Counted from the first letter of the stretch, positions 7,237 to 14,212 are shown. The stretch: 17,834 nt of DNA from CAWBOV01 sp963790525 (GCA_963790525.1 CAWBOV010000007.1:1-17834); one strand, 5' to 3'. A program made the numbers and translations. The notes: generated from the letters alone by a model not told the origin.

Positions 7237-9480
7237 TCATGTGGTGGTGAGGACGACGAGTTGCCGGGTGGCCCGGGTCATCGCGACGTAGCGGTCCACT
7301 GTTCCCTCGATGCCGTCGCCGAAGGACTCCGGGTCGATCAGGATGACGAGGTCGAATTCAAGGCCCTTCGCCCATTCAGGGGTCAGCCGGCGAATGCGGG
7401 CCGTGGCTCCGGTGCTGTTCGGGTCGACCTTGCCGGTGCTGATGATGCAGCCGGTTCCCTCGGCGTGCTCCGCGAGCCACTGCTCGATGATTGAGTCCAG
7501 CTCCGAAAGGGTTCCGTACGCGACCGGGATGCCGCTGCTGCGAATCGACGTCGGCACGTTGGCGTCCGGCAGCGCCGCGCGGATCACCGGTTCGGCCTGC
7601 GCCATCACCTCTTCCGGGGTCCGGTAGTTGATGCTCAACGAAGTCAGGTTGATCCGGCCGAATCCGACCCGGGCGAGACGCTCCTGCCACGACTCGGTGA
7701 ACCCGTGCCGCGCCTGCGCCCGGTCTCCGACGATGGTGAAGCTGCGGGAGGGGCAGCGCGGCAGCAACATCTGCCATTCGGCGTCGGTCAGTTCCTGGGC
7801 CTCGTCGACGACGACGTGCGCGAACGGACCGGCCAGCAGGTCCGGATCCGGGGTCGACAGGGTGCTCTCGTCGATCAGGAGGGTCTGGGCGTCCTGCCCG
7901 CGCAGCATTGACATCACCATCATTTCCGAGTCGTCGCTCGCGATGAGATGCTCGACGACCGCGGCCATCTCCTCCCGCTCGGCGGCGATCGTCGCCTCGT
8001 GTCGCCGACGTCGTCGGGACGCTGCCGGGTCGCCGAGTCGCCGCCGGGCCGCGTCCAGCAGGGGAAGATCAGGCACCGTCCAGGCCTGGGGATCCTTTCG
8101 CTGCAAGGTGCGAATGTCCTCAGCGGACAGCCACGGGGCGCAGTGACGCAGGTAGGCCGGAACCGACCACAGGTCCCCCACCAGATCCGTCGCCTGCAGC
8201 AACGGCCACGCGCCGGTCAAGGCGGCCATCAACTCCTGGTTCTGGAGCAGGGAGGTGCGCAACAGGCGCTCCGGCACGTCGTCGTCGTGCTTGTCCTGCA
8301 GAATCGTGACCAGCTGCTCGAAGATCTGGTCCCGTGCCTCGTTGTGCGGCGTCGCCGGGTCGCGGGCCTCGAACGCCTCGGCCCAGTCGGCCGCGCTCAG
8401 CCACACCTGCGCCCAGTCCGTCGACACCGTCATTCCCCTGGCCGGCGGCTCCTCGTAAAAGCGGATGGCCGTCTCGATCGCCCGCACCAACTCGGCGGAC
8501 GATTTCAGTCCGGCCACCTGCGGATCGCGCTCGACGGCTGCCGTCGTCCCCTCCGGGACGAGATCGCGCAGCGTGGTGGTCTGCACGCCCTCCTCACCGA
8601 GGCTGGGCAGGACGTCGGCCACGTAGGCCAGGTACGGCTGATGCGGGCCGACGAACAGGACCCCGCCCCGCTGATGCCCCAGCCGGGGATCGGAGTAGAG
8701 CAGGAAGGCCGTCCGGTGCAGCGCGACCACCGTCTTTCCCGTCCCCGGACCGCCGTCGACGACGAGAGCGCCACGGGAGCCGGCCCGGATGATCGCGTCC
8801 TGGTCGGCCTGAATGGTGCCGAGCACGTCGCGCATGCGGGCGGACCGGTTACTGCCCAGGCTCGCGATGAAGGCGGATTGGTCGTCGAGCGCGGCGTTGC
8901 CCGCCAGCCCGTCGGCGGTGAAGACCTCGTCCCAGTAGTCGCTGACCCGGCCGAGGATCCAGCGGTATCGGCGCCGGCTGGTCAGTCCCATCGGGTTGGC
9001 GTGGGTCGCGCCGAAGAAGGGCTCGGCAGCGGGGGACCGCCAGTCGAGCAGCAGGCGCCGGCCGGCGCTATCCCGCAGTCCGAGGCGTCCGATGTAGACG
9101 GGTTCGGCACCGTTGGGTTCGGCACCGTTGGGTTCGGCACGGTTGGGATCGGCACGGTTGGGATCGGCACGGTTGGGTTCGGCACGGTTGGGTTCGGCAC
9201 GGTCGGCGGCGACGATTCGGCCGAGGCACAGGTCCAGGCCGAACCGGCGCAGGGTGCGCAGTCGAATGGTCAGCCGGTGGATCTCATTGTCCCGGTCCAT
9301 CGCGGCCTGACCTTCGCCGATGGGCGCCTTGCGCTCCGTGTCGAGGCGCCCGGTCAGGTCCCGGATCGCTTGCTCGAGGCTTTCGGTGATGTCCGCGAAG
9401 TGCCGATCGTCTCCGGCGATCAGCGCGGGAACGTTCTTGGCGGCAAGGGTGTCAGGAAGGTCAAAAGCGCTGGAAAACAG
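7237..9480 (-). CDS. helR: RNA polymerase recycling motor ATPase HelR (HelD-like), probable CTG start
   Basis: A 747-residue superfamily-1 helicase-like ATPase. HelR/HelD proteins bind RNA polymerase, free stalled or drug-bound enzyme from DNA, and in mycobacteria and Streptomyces protect against rifamycins. Residues 1-90 hold an N-terminal helical region (FDLPDTLAAKN, then MDRDNEIHRLTIRLRTLRRF), then an inserted repeat, then VYIGRLGL and DWRSPAAEPFFGATHANP. Motor motifs are Walker A GGPGTGKT (about 243-250), Walker B VVVDEAQE (about 559), motif III VGDRAQ (about 585), INYRTPEE and motif VI VAMTRA (about 732). The first ATG is at 9300, but conserved HelR N-terminal sequence continues in frame for 60 codons to a CTG at 9480 behind AAGAGGTGA. 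No ATG, GTG or TTG lies between. Overall similarity to HelR is strong; the start is inferred. Confidence 0.9.
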   Translation of the reverse strand: MFSSAFDLPDTLAAKNVPALIAGDDRHFADITESLEQAIRDLTGRLDTERKAPIGEGQAAMDRDNEIHRLTIRLRTLRRFGLDLCLGRIVAADRAEPNRAEPNRADPNRADPNRAEPNGAEPNGAEPVYIGRLGLRDSAGRRLLLDWRSPAAEPFFGATHANPMGLTSRRRYRWILGRVSDYWDEVFTADGLAGNAALDDQSAFIASLGSNRSARMRDVLGTIQADQDAIIRAGSRGALVVDGGPGTGKTVVALHRTAFLLYSDPRLGHQRGGVLFVGPHQPYLAYVADVLPSLGEEGVQTTTLRDLVPEGTTAAVERDPQVAGLKSSAELVRAIETAIRFYEEPPARGMTVSTDWAQVWLSAADWAEAFEARDPATPHNEARDQIFEQLVTILQDKHDDDVPERLLRTSLLQNQELMAALTGAWPLLQATDLVGDLWSVPAYLRHCAPWLSAEDIRTLQRKDPQAWTVPDLPLLDAARRRLGDPAASRRRRRHEATIAAEREEMAAVVEHLIASDDSEMMVMSMLRGQDAQTLLIDESTLSTPDPDLLAGPFAHVVVDEAQELTDAEWQMLLPRCPSRSFTIVGDRAQARHGFTESWQERLARVGFGRINLTSLSINYRTPEEVMAQAEPVIRAALPDANVPTSIRSSGIPVAYGTLSELDSIIEQWLAEHAEGTGCIISTGKVDPNSTGATARIRRLTPEWAKGLEFDLVILIDPESFGDGIEGTVDRYVAMTRATRQLVVLTTT
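9101..9205 (-). repeat. Seven 15-bp tandem repeats inside helR
   Basis: Seven head-to-tail copies of a 15-base unit (plus-strand form GGTTCGGCACCGTTG, with one or two substitutions per copy) fill 9101-9205. Within helR they encode an Ala-Glu/Asp-Pro-Asn-Arg/Gly array just after LCLGRIVAAD and before VYIGRLGL. Because the unit is a multiple of three, gain or loss of copies leaves the frame intact. The array is not a CRISPR, as there are no spacers. Confidence 0.95.
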
Positions 9481-9495
9481 GGTGGTTCACCTCTT
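9481..9495 (-). promoter_or_regulatory. Ribosome binding site that decides the helR start
   Basis: On the minus strand AAGAGGTGA (9495 down to 9487) nearly matches the anti-Shine-Dalgarno complement AAGGAGGTGA. It is followed by the six bases ACCACC and then CTG at 9480-9478, in frame with conserved HelR N-terminal sequence. A GTG lies inside this motif (9490-9488), but its frame closes after nine codons. Confidence 0.6.
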
Positions 9496-9628
9496 CAGCT
9501 GCGAACTGGAGGGGTCACCTTAGATCGAAATTTCGCCGTTCATGAGACGCGCGTAATTCTGCTATAACTGAAAGTGAAGAGATGCTTTTGCCAATGGCAC
9601 AGGTCTCGCTTGGCTCGGGTCGGCTGCC

Positions 9629-9640
9629 TAGAATCGAACG
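9629..9640 (+). promoter_or_regulatory. -10 element for a leaderless start of the PPOX gene
   Basis: TAGAAT (9629-9634) ends six bases before the ATG at 9641, and no ribosome binding site is present. This spacing places the transcription start at or next to the ATG, which is common for actinobacterial leaderless genes. No convincing -35 element was found. Confidence 0.6.
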
Positions 9641-10036
9641 ATGGCTGACACCGTGATCCCTCCCTCACACCGTGACCTGATCGAGGCACCGCTGCCGGTC
9701 GCCCTGGCGACGCTCGGCCCGGATGGGTACCCGCAGGTCACCGCGATCTGGGCGGTGCCGGACGGCGACAACGTCGTGACGTCGCTGGCCGGTGTCCGGC
9801 AAAAGATGAAGAACATGCAGGCGCACCCGAAGGCGACCCTCTTCGTCATTGACCCGAACAACCCGTTTCGCACCCTCGAGGTCCGGGCGGACGTCACCAT
9901 CGAGCCCGACCCCGAGCTGGTCACCCTCAAGAAGATTCTGGCCGCGTACGGCACCGACCTCGAGTCGTTCGACGCGCCGCTGGAAGGCCGTACCACGGTC
10001 ACGCTTCGCCCGACCCGAGTGGTCGCCCAGGGCTGA
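9641..10036 (+). CDS. PPOX-class F420-dependent oxidoreductase (flavin/deazaflavin split-barrel)
   Basis: A 131-residue single-domain split beta-barrel protein of the PPOX/FDOR-B group, which uses F420 or flavin to reduce small substrates in the cytoplasm. Family signs are the opening LIEAPLPVALATLGPDGYPQ, VTAIWAVPDGDNVVTSLAG, the KMKNMQAHPKATLFVIDP segment (Lys-Asn-x-x-x-x-Pro binding loop) and the strand TLEVRADVTIEPDPE. Length is normal for the family. It is divergent from helR with a 160-base spacer and looks leaderless. The natural substrate is unknown. Mycobacterial and streptomycete relatives use F420, but flavin cannot be excluded from sequence alone. Confidence 0.88.
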   Translation: MADTVIPPSHRDLIEAPLPVALATLGPDGYPQVTAIWAVPDGDNVVTSLAGVRQKMKNMQAHPKATLFVIDPNNPFRTLEVRADVTIEPDPELVTLKKILAAYGTDLESFDAPLEGRTTVTLRPTRVVAQG

Positions 10037-10061
10037 GGGATTCGGGTACCGGCTCAGCTGG
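10027..10061. terminator. Inverted repeat between convergent genes
   Basis: GCTGAG (10032-10037) pairs with CTCAGC (10053-10058), and flanking CCA (10027-10029) pairs with TGG (10059-10061) across a two-base bulge. It overlaps the PPOX stop codon and ends just before the stop of the opposite-strand gene, so it could end transcription from both sides. Confidence 0.4.
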
Positions 10062-10313
10062 TCAGAACGGCAGCACGTCGAGCCAGGAGCCGCGCCACAT
10101 GCCGTACCGGTTGATCGCCGGGAGCGCGTCCAGCGTCTTGCGGATGCTGGCGACGTCTCGGGTGCGATGCCTGGACGGCTGCTTGGCCAGCCAGTCGAGG
10201 TACAACTGACGTTGTTCCGCGTCGAGCTTGGCCCACACGTCACGCGCTCTCGGGTACTCGTCCAGCATCGCCTGCAGGTCCCGTGGGAGCAGCGACGAGG
10301 GGTCATCCTCCAC
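10062..10313 (-). CDS. YdeI/OmpD-associated (OmdA) domain protein, short
   Basis: An 83-residue protein matching the OmdA domain of YdeI-like proteins, described as bacteriocin-protection or OmpD-associated but of unclear role in actinomycetes. The pattern is LPRDLQAMLDEYPRARDVWAKL, then EQRQLYLDWLAKQPSRHRTRDVA and SIRKTLDAL, which follows the family order L-P-x-D-L / Y-x-x-W-I / T-R-x-x-R-I. It lacks the larger N-terminal domain found in full YdeI proteins and ends in an unusual YGMWRGSWLDVLPF tail. The start is the GTG at 10313, with AGGGA a few bases upstream. It converges on the PPOX gene. Confidence 0.68.
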   Translation of the reverse strand: MEDDPSSLLPRDLQAMLDEYPRARDVWAKLDAEQRQLYLDWLAKQPSRHRTRDVASIRKTLDALPAINRYGMWRGSWLDVLPF

Positions 10314-10481
10314 CCGCCGTCCCTACCCCCCGATCCTTGCCGTGATGTCTACCGCAGCGTGATCGCCGCGCGTGACGAACCGATCAGGATTCAAGAAGCC
10401 CGGAAAGCTGGGCGTGGCTACGGTCGTTCCCTGTCAGGCGCCGTTGCGCTGGGGTGAGCACGATAAGGGAAGTGACCACGC

Positions 10482-10718
10482 GTGAAGACGATGAGTTGCC
10501 AGCAGCTGGGCGGGCCGTGCGATTTCGTCCTGCGCGGCGAGACCGCCGACGACGTCATCAAGCTGCAGGACAGACACCTCAAGGAGGTCGTCGCGGCCGG
10601 CGACGACGCGCACCAGGAGGCCGCTAAGGCGATGAAGGGCCGGTGGAAGAACCCCATTAAGGGAATGGGTTGGTATCGCCAGACGAAGCGTGACTTCGCG
10701 GCGCTTCCCGAGGATTGA
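10482..10718 (+). CDS. DUF1059-like small protein
   Basis: A 78-residue cytoplasmic protein. It opens with MKTMSCQQLGGPCDFVLRGE and continues with a helical segment DDVIKLQDRHLKEVV, the layout of DUF1059 small proteins (two Cys near the N-terminus, then a G-E-[ST]-x-D/E-[ED]-[VL] helix and a conserved His). The tail KGRWKNPIKGMGWYRQTKRDF is an extension not usual for short DUF1059 members. Function is unknown; Cys6 and Cys13 could bind metal or respond to redox. The GTG at 10482 is chosen with AAGGGA (10465-10470) upstream; an ATG at codon 4 is an alternative. Its stop lies eight bases from that of the convergent gene. Confidence 0.72.
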   Translation: MKTMSCQQLGGPCDFVLRGETADDVIKLQDRHLKEVVAAGDDAHQEAAKAMKGRWKNPIKGMGWYRQTKRDFAALPED

Positions 10719-10726
10719 TGCCGAGG

Positions 10727-11065
10727 CTAGCGCCTTGTTTTCACGTCCTGCAGGCAGGTGGACGAGGGAGTCAGTGCCTTGTACGGGATTCCGCGGCTTT
10801 CCAGGTATTCGGTCGCCCGGATCTCCCCCTCGACGAGGGCGTCGGCGTCCGCCTCGACCGCGCTGGTCGCCTCGATGTCGATGAGGAAGCGCAGGGTGAA
10901 GCGCGTCAGCGGCGTCGAATAGGTAAAGGTGCCGTCCGGGACGAAACCCGAGAGGCGGAAGTCATGCTGGTCCTGTTCGGCCAGCAGCCGCTCGCGGGTC
11001 GCGGGCTCGGGGCAGTCGAACTGGCCCGCTACCTGCACCCGATAGGTGCGCACCGCCACAACCAC
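10727..11065 (-). CDS. DUF6204-like protein
   Basis: A 112-residue cytoplasmic protein. The order of elements fits the actinobacterial DUF6204 type: an opening strand RTYRVQVAGQFDCPEPATRERL, HDFRLSGFVPDGTFTYSTPLTRFTLRFLIDIEA, then a helix AVEADADALVEGEIRATEYLESRGIPYKAL. It is a single alpha/beta domain with no catalytic motif I can name. A role cannot be assigned. The start is the ATG at 11065; no strong ribosome binding site is visible. It ends nearly abutting the convergent DUF1059-like gene. Confidence 0.68.
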   Translation of the reverse strand: MVVAVRTYRVQVAGQFDCPEPATRERLLAEQDQHDFRLSGFVPDGTFTYSTPLTRFTLRFLIDIEATSAVEADADALVEGEIRATEYLESRGIPYKALTPSSTCLQDVKTRR

Positions 11066-11107
11066 TCCGGTTACTGATGTTCTTGATCTTCCGATGACCA
11101 GCCCAGC

Positions 11108-11219
11108 TTAGGCGTGGGACGCCTCCCACTTGTCGCGGTCCGTCCAGGTGCAGACGCAGTGGGCGAGTCCCACGTCCGCGCTTGCCGGCTGCGTGCCACC
11201 CGGTGGGTAGGCCGTCGGT
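11108..11219 (-). other. Possible frameshifted C-terminal extension of the anchored protein
   Basis: Immediately after the stop of the 271-residue anchored protein, another minus-strand frame stays open to a TAA at 11108-11110. It reads EPTAYPPGGTQPASADV and then GLAHCVCTWTDRDKWEASHA. Codons are GC-rich at the third position, as in real genes here. Joined by one shift near 11226 it would continue ADPTP into APEPTAYPPGG, a natural-looking Pro-rich linker. Either the gene carries one indel or this is non-coding sequence with a lucky frame. Confidence 0.35.
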
Positions 11220-12035
11220 TCAGGAGCCGGGAGTGGGGTCCGCGTGAACCATACGCAGGGGAGTGATCGGCGCATCGGGCGGCGATTGACGTTCGGTGTC
11301 GAAATACCCGATGACGGTCTTTCCATCGGCCAGATACACGGGAATGTGCACCGTGCGGACCGGCAGCTGCATCCACGCCAACGCCTGGTTCGGGTTGGAT
11401 GGGGTGGGGCCCTGCAGTTCGAGGGACGACGCGTAGCCGATTGCGCCGTTGGAGGCAATCACGGCGACCAGGTCCGGATCCCCGTCGCCGCTCTTGTGCG
11501 CGCCGTACGTCTGCCCGGCGGCGTTGACCCCCCAGGGCGTCGTGTATTCGGCGCTGTAGCTGGCGACGATCCGCCATCGGGCGGACGCCCCGGCCTGGAG
11601 GGTGACCGCGGATTGGCCCGGTGACAATGCGACCCTCCAGACCGCGGGGCTGGACTCTTGGCCGCCGCAGTCCACCCCGCCGAAGCCCGGAATGGTGATC
11701 TTTCCCGCGGTCAGGCAGGTGAGCTGGAGCTGGATGCTGTTGGCGCCGACGGGTGGCGCGCCGAGGTCGACGGTCGTGGTGCCCGCCCCGGTCATGGCCA
11801 CCGGCACGCCGAGTTCGGTGACGACGGAGCTGCCGGGCAGTCCGTGGTCGGCGGACGCGCCGGCGGCTCCGCTGACCGCGCTCCCGGCGAGCCCCAGCCC
11901 GGCGAGGGCGACGGCGGCGGCGCACCCGATCCACCACCGGTTGCGGTGACCCAGGACAGACGTGTCCCCGGGGCGTCCTCCTGGCGTGGTGCGCGAGGAG
12001 ATCGCGACCTGCGAGCCGCTGCGCATGGCGCTCAT
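11220..12035 (-). CDS. Membrane-anchored extracytoplasmic protein of unknown function
   Basis: A 271-residue protein with a 30-residue polar N-terminus, one hydrophobic segment (about residues 34-55, WWIGCAAAVALAGLGLAG) and an AGASA sequence that could be a signal-peptidase site, so it is either anchored or secreted. The rest is a predicted beta-rich extracytoplasmic domain including QLQLTCLTAGKITIPGFGG with two Cys (TCLT and VDCGG) that may form a disulfide. A conserved-looking end part has IASNGAIGYASSLELQG and VYLADGKTVIGYFDTE. No enzyme motif was found and I do not recognise the family. The ATG at 12035 is chosen; a second in-frame ATG is three codons in. The C-terminus may continue past its stop after a frameshift. 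Confidence 0.75.
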   Translation of the reverse strand: MSAMRSGSQVAISSRTTPGGRPGDTSVLGHRNRWWIGCAAAVALAGLGLAGSAVSGAAGASADHGLPGSSVVTELGVPVAMTGAGTTTVDLGAPPVGANSIQLQLTCLTAGKITIPGFGGVDCGGQESSPAVWRVALSPGQSAVTLQAGASARWRIVASYSAEYTTPWGVNAAGQTYGAHKSGDGDPDLVAVIASNGAIGYASSLELQGPTPSNPNQALAWMQLPVRTVHIPVYLADGKTVIGYFDTERQSPPDAPITPLRMVHADPTPGS

Positions 12036-12094
12036 GGGTCCCCATCTCAGCGGGGCAACCGCGGCAGCCGTCGTCGGCGTCCGGTGTTCCCCTC

Positions 12095-12128
12095 ACAACC
12101 AATAGTCGTGGCTGCGCCTTTCGGTTGT
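12095..12128 (-). terminator. Weak inverted repeat after the EamA gene
   Basis: ACAACC (12095-12100) and GGTTGT (12123-12128) are perfect six-base arms around a 22-base loop, just past the stop of the EamA gene on the minus strand. Stem strength is modest and no T tract follows, so a terminator role is tentative. Confidence 0.25.
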
Positions 12129-12131
12129 TCG

Positions 12132-13142
12132 TCAGGAAGAACGCGCTGGATAGGGATCCGGCAGCAGGGTGAGGCGGTCCCGCGCGGGTGCCGACCTGGG
12201 CTCGGGCACCGGCATTGAGGGCGTCCGCAGCTCGTCCAGCCGTACGAACGCGATCCCGCTGATGACCAGGGCCGCGCCCAGCGCCTGCATGCCGTCCAGG
12301 CGCTGACCCAGCAGCAGCCAGGCGCAACCCACGGCGAAGAGCACCTCGGTGAGGCCGACGAACGAGGCCACCTTGGCCCCCAGCAGCCGGGCCGCCGCGA
12401 TCCCGCTCACGTACGCGAAGGCGCCCGCGATCAGGGACATCCCGAGCACCGGAACGACCCAGCTGACCCGGTGGGCCATCAGCGTGACGTCGCCGCGGGG
12501 GGCCGCCACCGGCAGCACGCCGATGGCGATCGCGCCGCCCAGGGCGGTAGCCCCGACGGCGAGGCCGCCCCACGCGACGACCAGCGGCGGGAGGCCGTCT
12601 TCGGTCATGGCGGAGACGACATAGAACACGGCGAGACCGACCGCGGCGCCGAGCCCCCAGAGCACGCCGCCGAGGTTGACGTCGTGGGCGCCGGCCAGGT
12701 CGAGGACGAGGACCAGTCCCGCCAGGGCGGCGCCGCCGCCGAGCAGCGTGAGCCGGCCAGGACGATGGCCGTGCCGCGCCCACATCCATACGATGACCAG
12801 CAGGATGCCGGAGTACTCCAGCAGCAGGGCAACCGCTACCGACAGGTGCTGCACGGCGTTGAAGAAGCACAGCTGCGCTCCGGCAACGGCGACGATGCCG
12901 TAGAGCGCGACCCGGGGTAGGCCGCGGACGGCGGGTGGGGTGGATCTCAACTGCCACAGTGCCGGCACGGTCAACACCAGTGCGGCCAGGACGACCCGGG
13001 CCGTCACCGCGGCGCCCGGGCTCCAGCCCGCCGAGAGCAGACTCGAGGCAAATGACCCCGACGTGCCGAACGTCGCCGCTGACACCAGGGCCAGGGCGAG
13101 TCCGGCATTGTTGGGGGACCGCTGGTGCACGACGTTCCTCAT
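12132..13142 (-). CDS. EamA family (DMT superfamily) transporter
   Basis: A 336-residue inner-membrane protein with about ten hydrophobic segments arranged as two EamA repeats (about residues 14-145 and 158-305). Typical features are ALVSAATFGTSGSFASSLL in helix 1, the charged R in VVLAALVLTVPALW flanks, VALLLEYSGILLVIVWMW at the end of helix 4, and the second-repeat helix 9-10 pattern VASFVGLTEVLFAVGCAWLLLGQ and ALVISGIAFV. Such proteins export amino acids, metabolites or drugs; the substrate is unknown. The ATG at 13142 is listed; a GTG at 13130 with AGGAA four bases upstream is a better-spaced alternative. It is divergent from a CGNR zinc-finger gene, a pairing that suggests control by that regulator. 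Confidence 0.9.
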   Translation of the reverse strand: MRNVVHQRSPNNAGLALALVSAATFGTSGSFASSLLSAGWSPGAAVTARVVLAALVLTVPALWQLRSTPPAVRGLPRVALYGIVAVAGAQLCFFNAVQHLSVAVALLLEYSGILLVIVWMWARHGHRPGRLTLLGGGAALAGLVLVLDLAGAHDVNLGGVLWGLGAAVGLAVFYVVSAMTEDGLPPLVVAWGGLAVGATALGGAIAIGVLPVAAPRGDVTLMAHRVSWVVPVLGMSLIAGAFAYVSGIAAARLLGAKVASFVGLTEVLFAVGCAWLLLGQRLDGMQALGAALVISGIAFVRLDELRTPSMPVPEPRSAPARDRLTLLPDPYPARSS

Positions 13143-13210
13143 CCTTCTCGTAATGGGTCAAGTGGCAGTACGCTCGTTACAGGTTAGGCGACGCGCTGAA
13201 AGGAGTCAAC
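13143..13210. promoter_or_regulatory. Divergent promoter region between EamA and CGNR genes
   Basis: This 68-base spacer must hold both promoters. It contains two direct copies of a seven-base motif, CTCGTAA (13147-13153) and CTCGTTA (13173-13179), 26 bases apart. On the plus side AAAGGAG (13199-13205) sits five bases before the GTG at 13211. No clear -35/-10 pair could be fixed for either direction. Confidence 0.4.
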
Positions 13211-13744
13211 GTGCTTTTTGCCCATGACACGGAGATCGCCCTTCAGGCCGCCGCCGCGCTGGTGAACACCAGCGGCAACGACATCGACGGGTTGCCGGAC
13301 GAGGCTGCGCTGGACACCTTCGTGGTCGACTGGGGGTGGACGGGGTCGCGCCGCGGCACCCGTGCGGAGCTCGACGAGGTGCGCGCGCTGCGCCCGGTGC
13401 TGCGCCGGCTGTGGGAGCTCGACGAGGACGACCTCGTCGTCCAGGTCAACGGGATGCTGCGCGACGCCGGTGCGCTGCCGCAACTGGTCCGGCACGGCGA
13501 ATGGAGTTATCACCTGCACGCGACCCCGGCGGACGCCCCGCTGGCCGACCGAATGGCGGTCGAGGCCGCGATGGCCTTCGTCGACGTCGTGCGGCAGGAA
13601 GAGCTCGACCGCCTGCGCGTCTGCGACAGCGCCGACTGCCAGGACGTCCTGGTCGACCTGTCGAAGAATCGGTCTCGCCGCTACTGCAGCACCGGCTGCC
13701 TCAATCGCACCAACGTCGCGGCTTTCCGCGCCCGCCGCCGCTGA
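13211..13744 (+). CDS. CGNR zinc finger domain protein (ABATE-type), probable transcription regulator
   Basis: A 177-residue soluble protein with the ABATE N-terminal domain (about residues 1-130, including ALVNTSG and ALRPVLRRLWEL) and a C-terminal treble-clef zinc finger. The four Cys ligands are Cys138, Cys143, Cys159 and Cys163, followed by basic AAFRARRR. The name motif C-G-N-R is C-L-N-R here, a mild departure. Proteins of this family are taken to be DNA-binding stress or transport regulators, mostly by inference. The GTG at 13211 has AAAGGAG at the correct distance. It is divergent from the EamA transporter and likely controls it and itself. Confidence 0.88.
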   Translation: MLFAHDTEIALQAAAALVNTSGNDIDGLPDEAALDTFVVDWGWTGSRRGTRAELDEVRALRPVLRRLWELDEDDLVVQVNGMLRDAGALPQLVRHGEWSYHLHATPADAPLADRMAVEAAMAFVDVVRQEELDRLRVCDSADCQDVLVDLSKNRSRRYCSTGCLNRTNVAAFRARRR

Positions 13745-13899
13745 GCATCGCCGAGGGCCGACGCACTATACGAGGAACAGTCGGCCTCAACCGCGGCCCG
13801 CAGAGGGCCGAACTTAGGCGGGATCCCCGGCGGATGAACGCGAAACGGCGTCGCGCCCAAGCCTCGGTGTCGGCTCGCGTGCGCCCGGCTGACCTGAGC

Positions 13900-13912
13900 T
13901 AACGTGGCGAGC
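13900..13912 (+). promoter_or_regulatory. -10-like element for a leaderless start
   Basis: TAACGT (13900-13905) ends seven bases before the ATG at 13913, with no good ribosome binding site, similar to the layout at 9629-9641. It favours the ATG over the in-frame GTG at 13904, which overlaps the element. Confidence 0.4.
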
Positions 13913-14191
13913 ATGTCCGCTGAGGGATGGTACAAGGACCCTTTTTCGCTGCACGAGAATCGCTGGTTTTCGGCGGGCCGGCCGACCGATCTCGTCAGTG
14001 ATGCCGGCGTCGAGGGCAAGGACGCGCCGCCCACGGACAGCTATGACGGGCCGCTCGAGGACGTTGCCGCGGTGGAGGCCGCCGACGGCAGTGACCTGCT
14101 GCGCGCCGGCAGCGATTGGGTGCCGGCCAGCGAGCGCGGCATCGCCGCCGCCACCATCGACCAGGCCGGCGGGACCTGGCGGCCTACCTGA
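13913..14191 (+). CDS. Small DUF2510-like protein
   Basis: A 92-residue soluble protein whose opening EGWYKDPFSLHENRWFSAGRPT resembles the DUF2510 motif (G-W-Y-x-D-P then R-W-[WF]-[DS]-G), usually found at the N-terminus of actinobacterial membrane proteins. Here no membrane helix follows; the remainder is acidic (EDVAAVEAADGSDLL) and ends with DQAGGTWRPT. Function unknown. The ATG at 13913 is preferred because of the -10-like TAACGT just upstream; the longer form starts at the GTG at 13904. It converges on the gene at 14213 with 21 bases between stops. Confidence 0.68.
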   Translation: MSAEGWYKDPFSLHENRWFSAGRPTDLVSDAGVEGKDAPPTDSYDGPLEDVAAVEAADGSDLLRAGSDWVPASERGIAAATIDQAGGTWRPT

Positions 14192-14212
14192 TCCGTCGTC
14201 CGCGCTTCCTGG

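Noticed and set aside
9101..9205. CRISPR array or pentapeptide-repeat (A[DN]LXX) fold
   Set aside because: Repeats are contiguous without spacers, and the encoded Ala-Glu-Pro-Asn unit lacks the central Leu/Phe pattern of the pentapeptide-repeat helix.
7948..9567. 539-codon plus-strand frame opposite helR
   Set aside because: It is a shadow of helR: low-complexity, Arg/Gly/Gln-rich, and open only because of GC3 bias.
11110..11124. Short hairpin AGGCGT-GGG-ACGCCT as a terminator
   Set aside because: A six-pair stem with a three-base loop and no T tract in a high-GC region is expected by chance.
11071..13161. 696-codon minus-strand frame through two genes
   Set aside because: It is Arg-rich, overlaps the anchored protein and the EamA transporter in another frame, and has no domain features.
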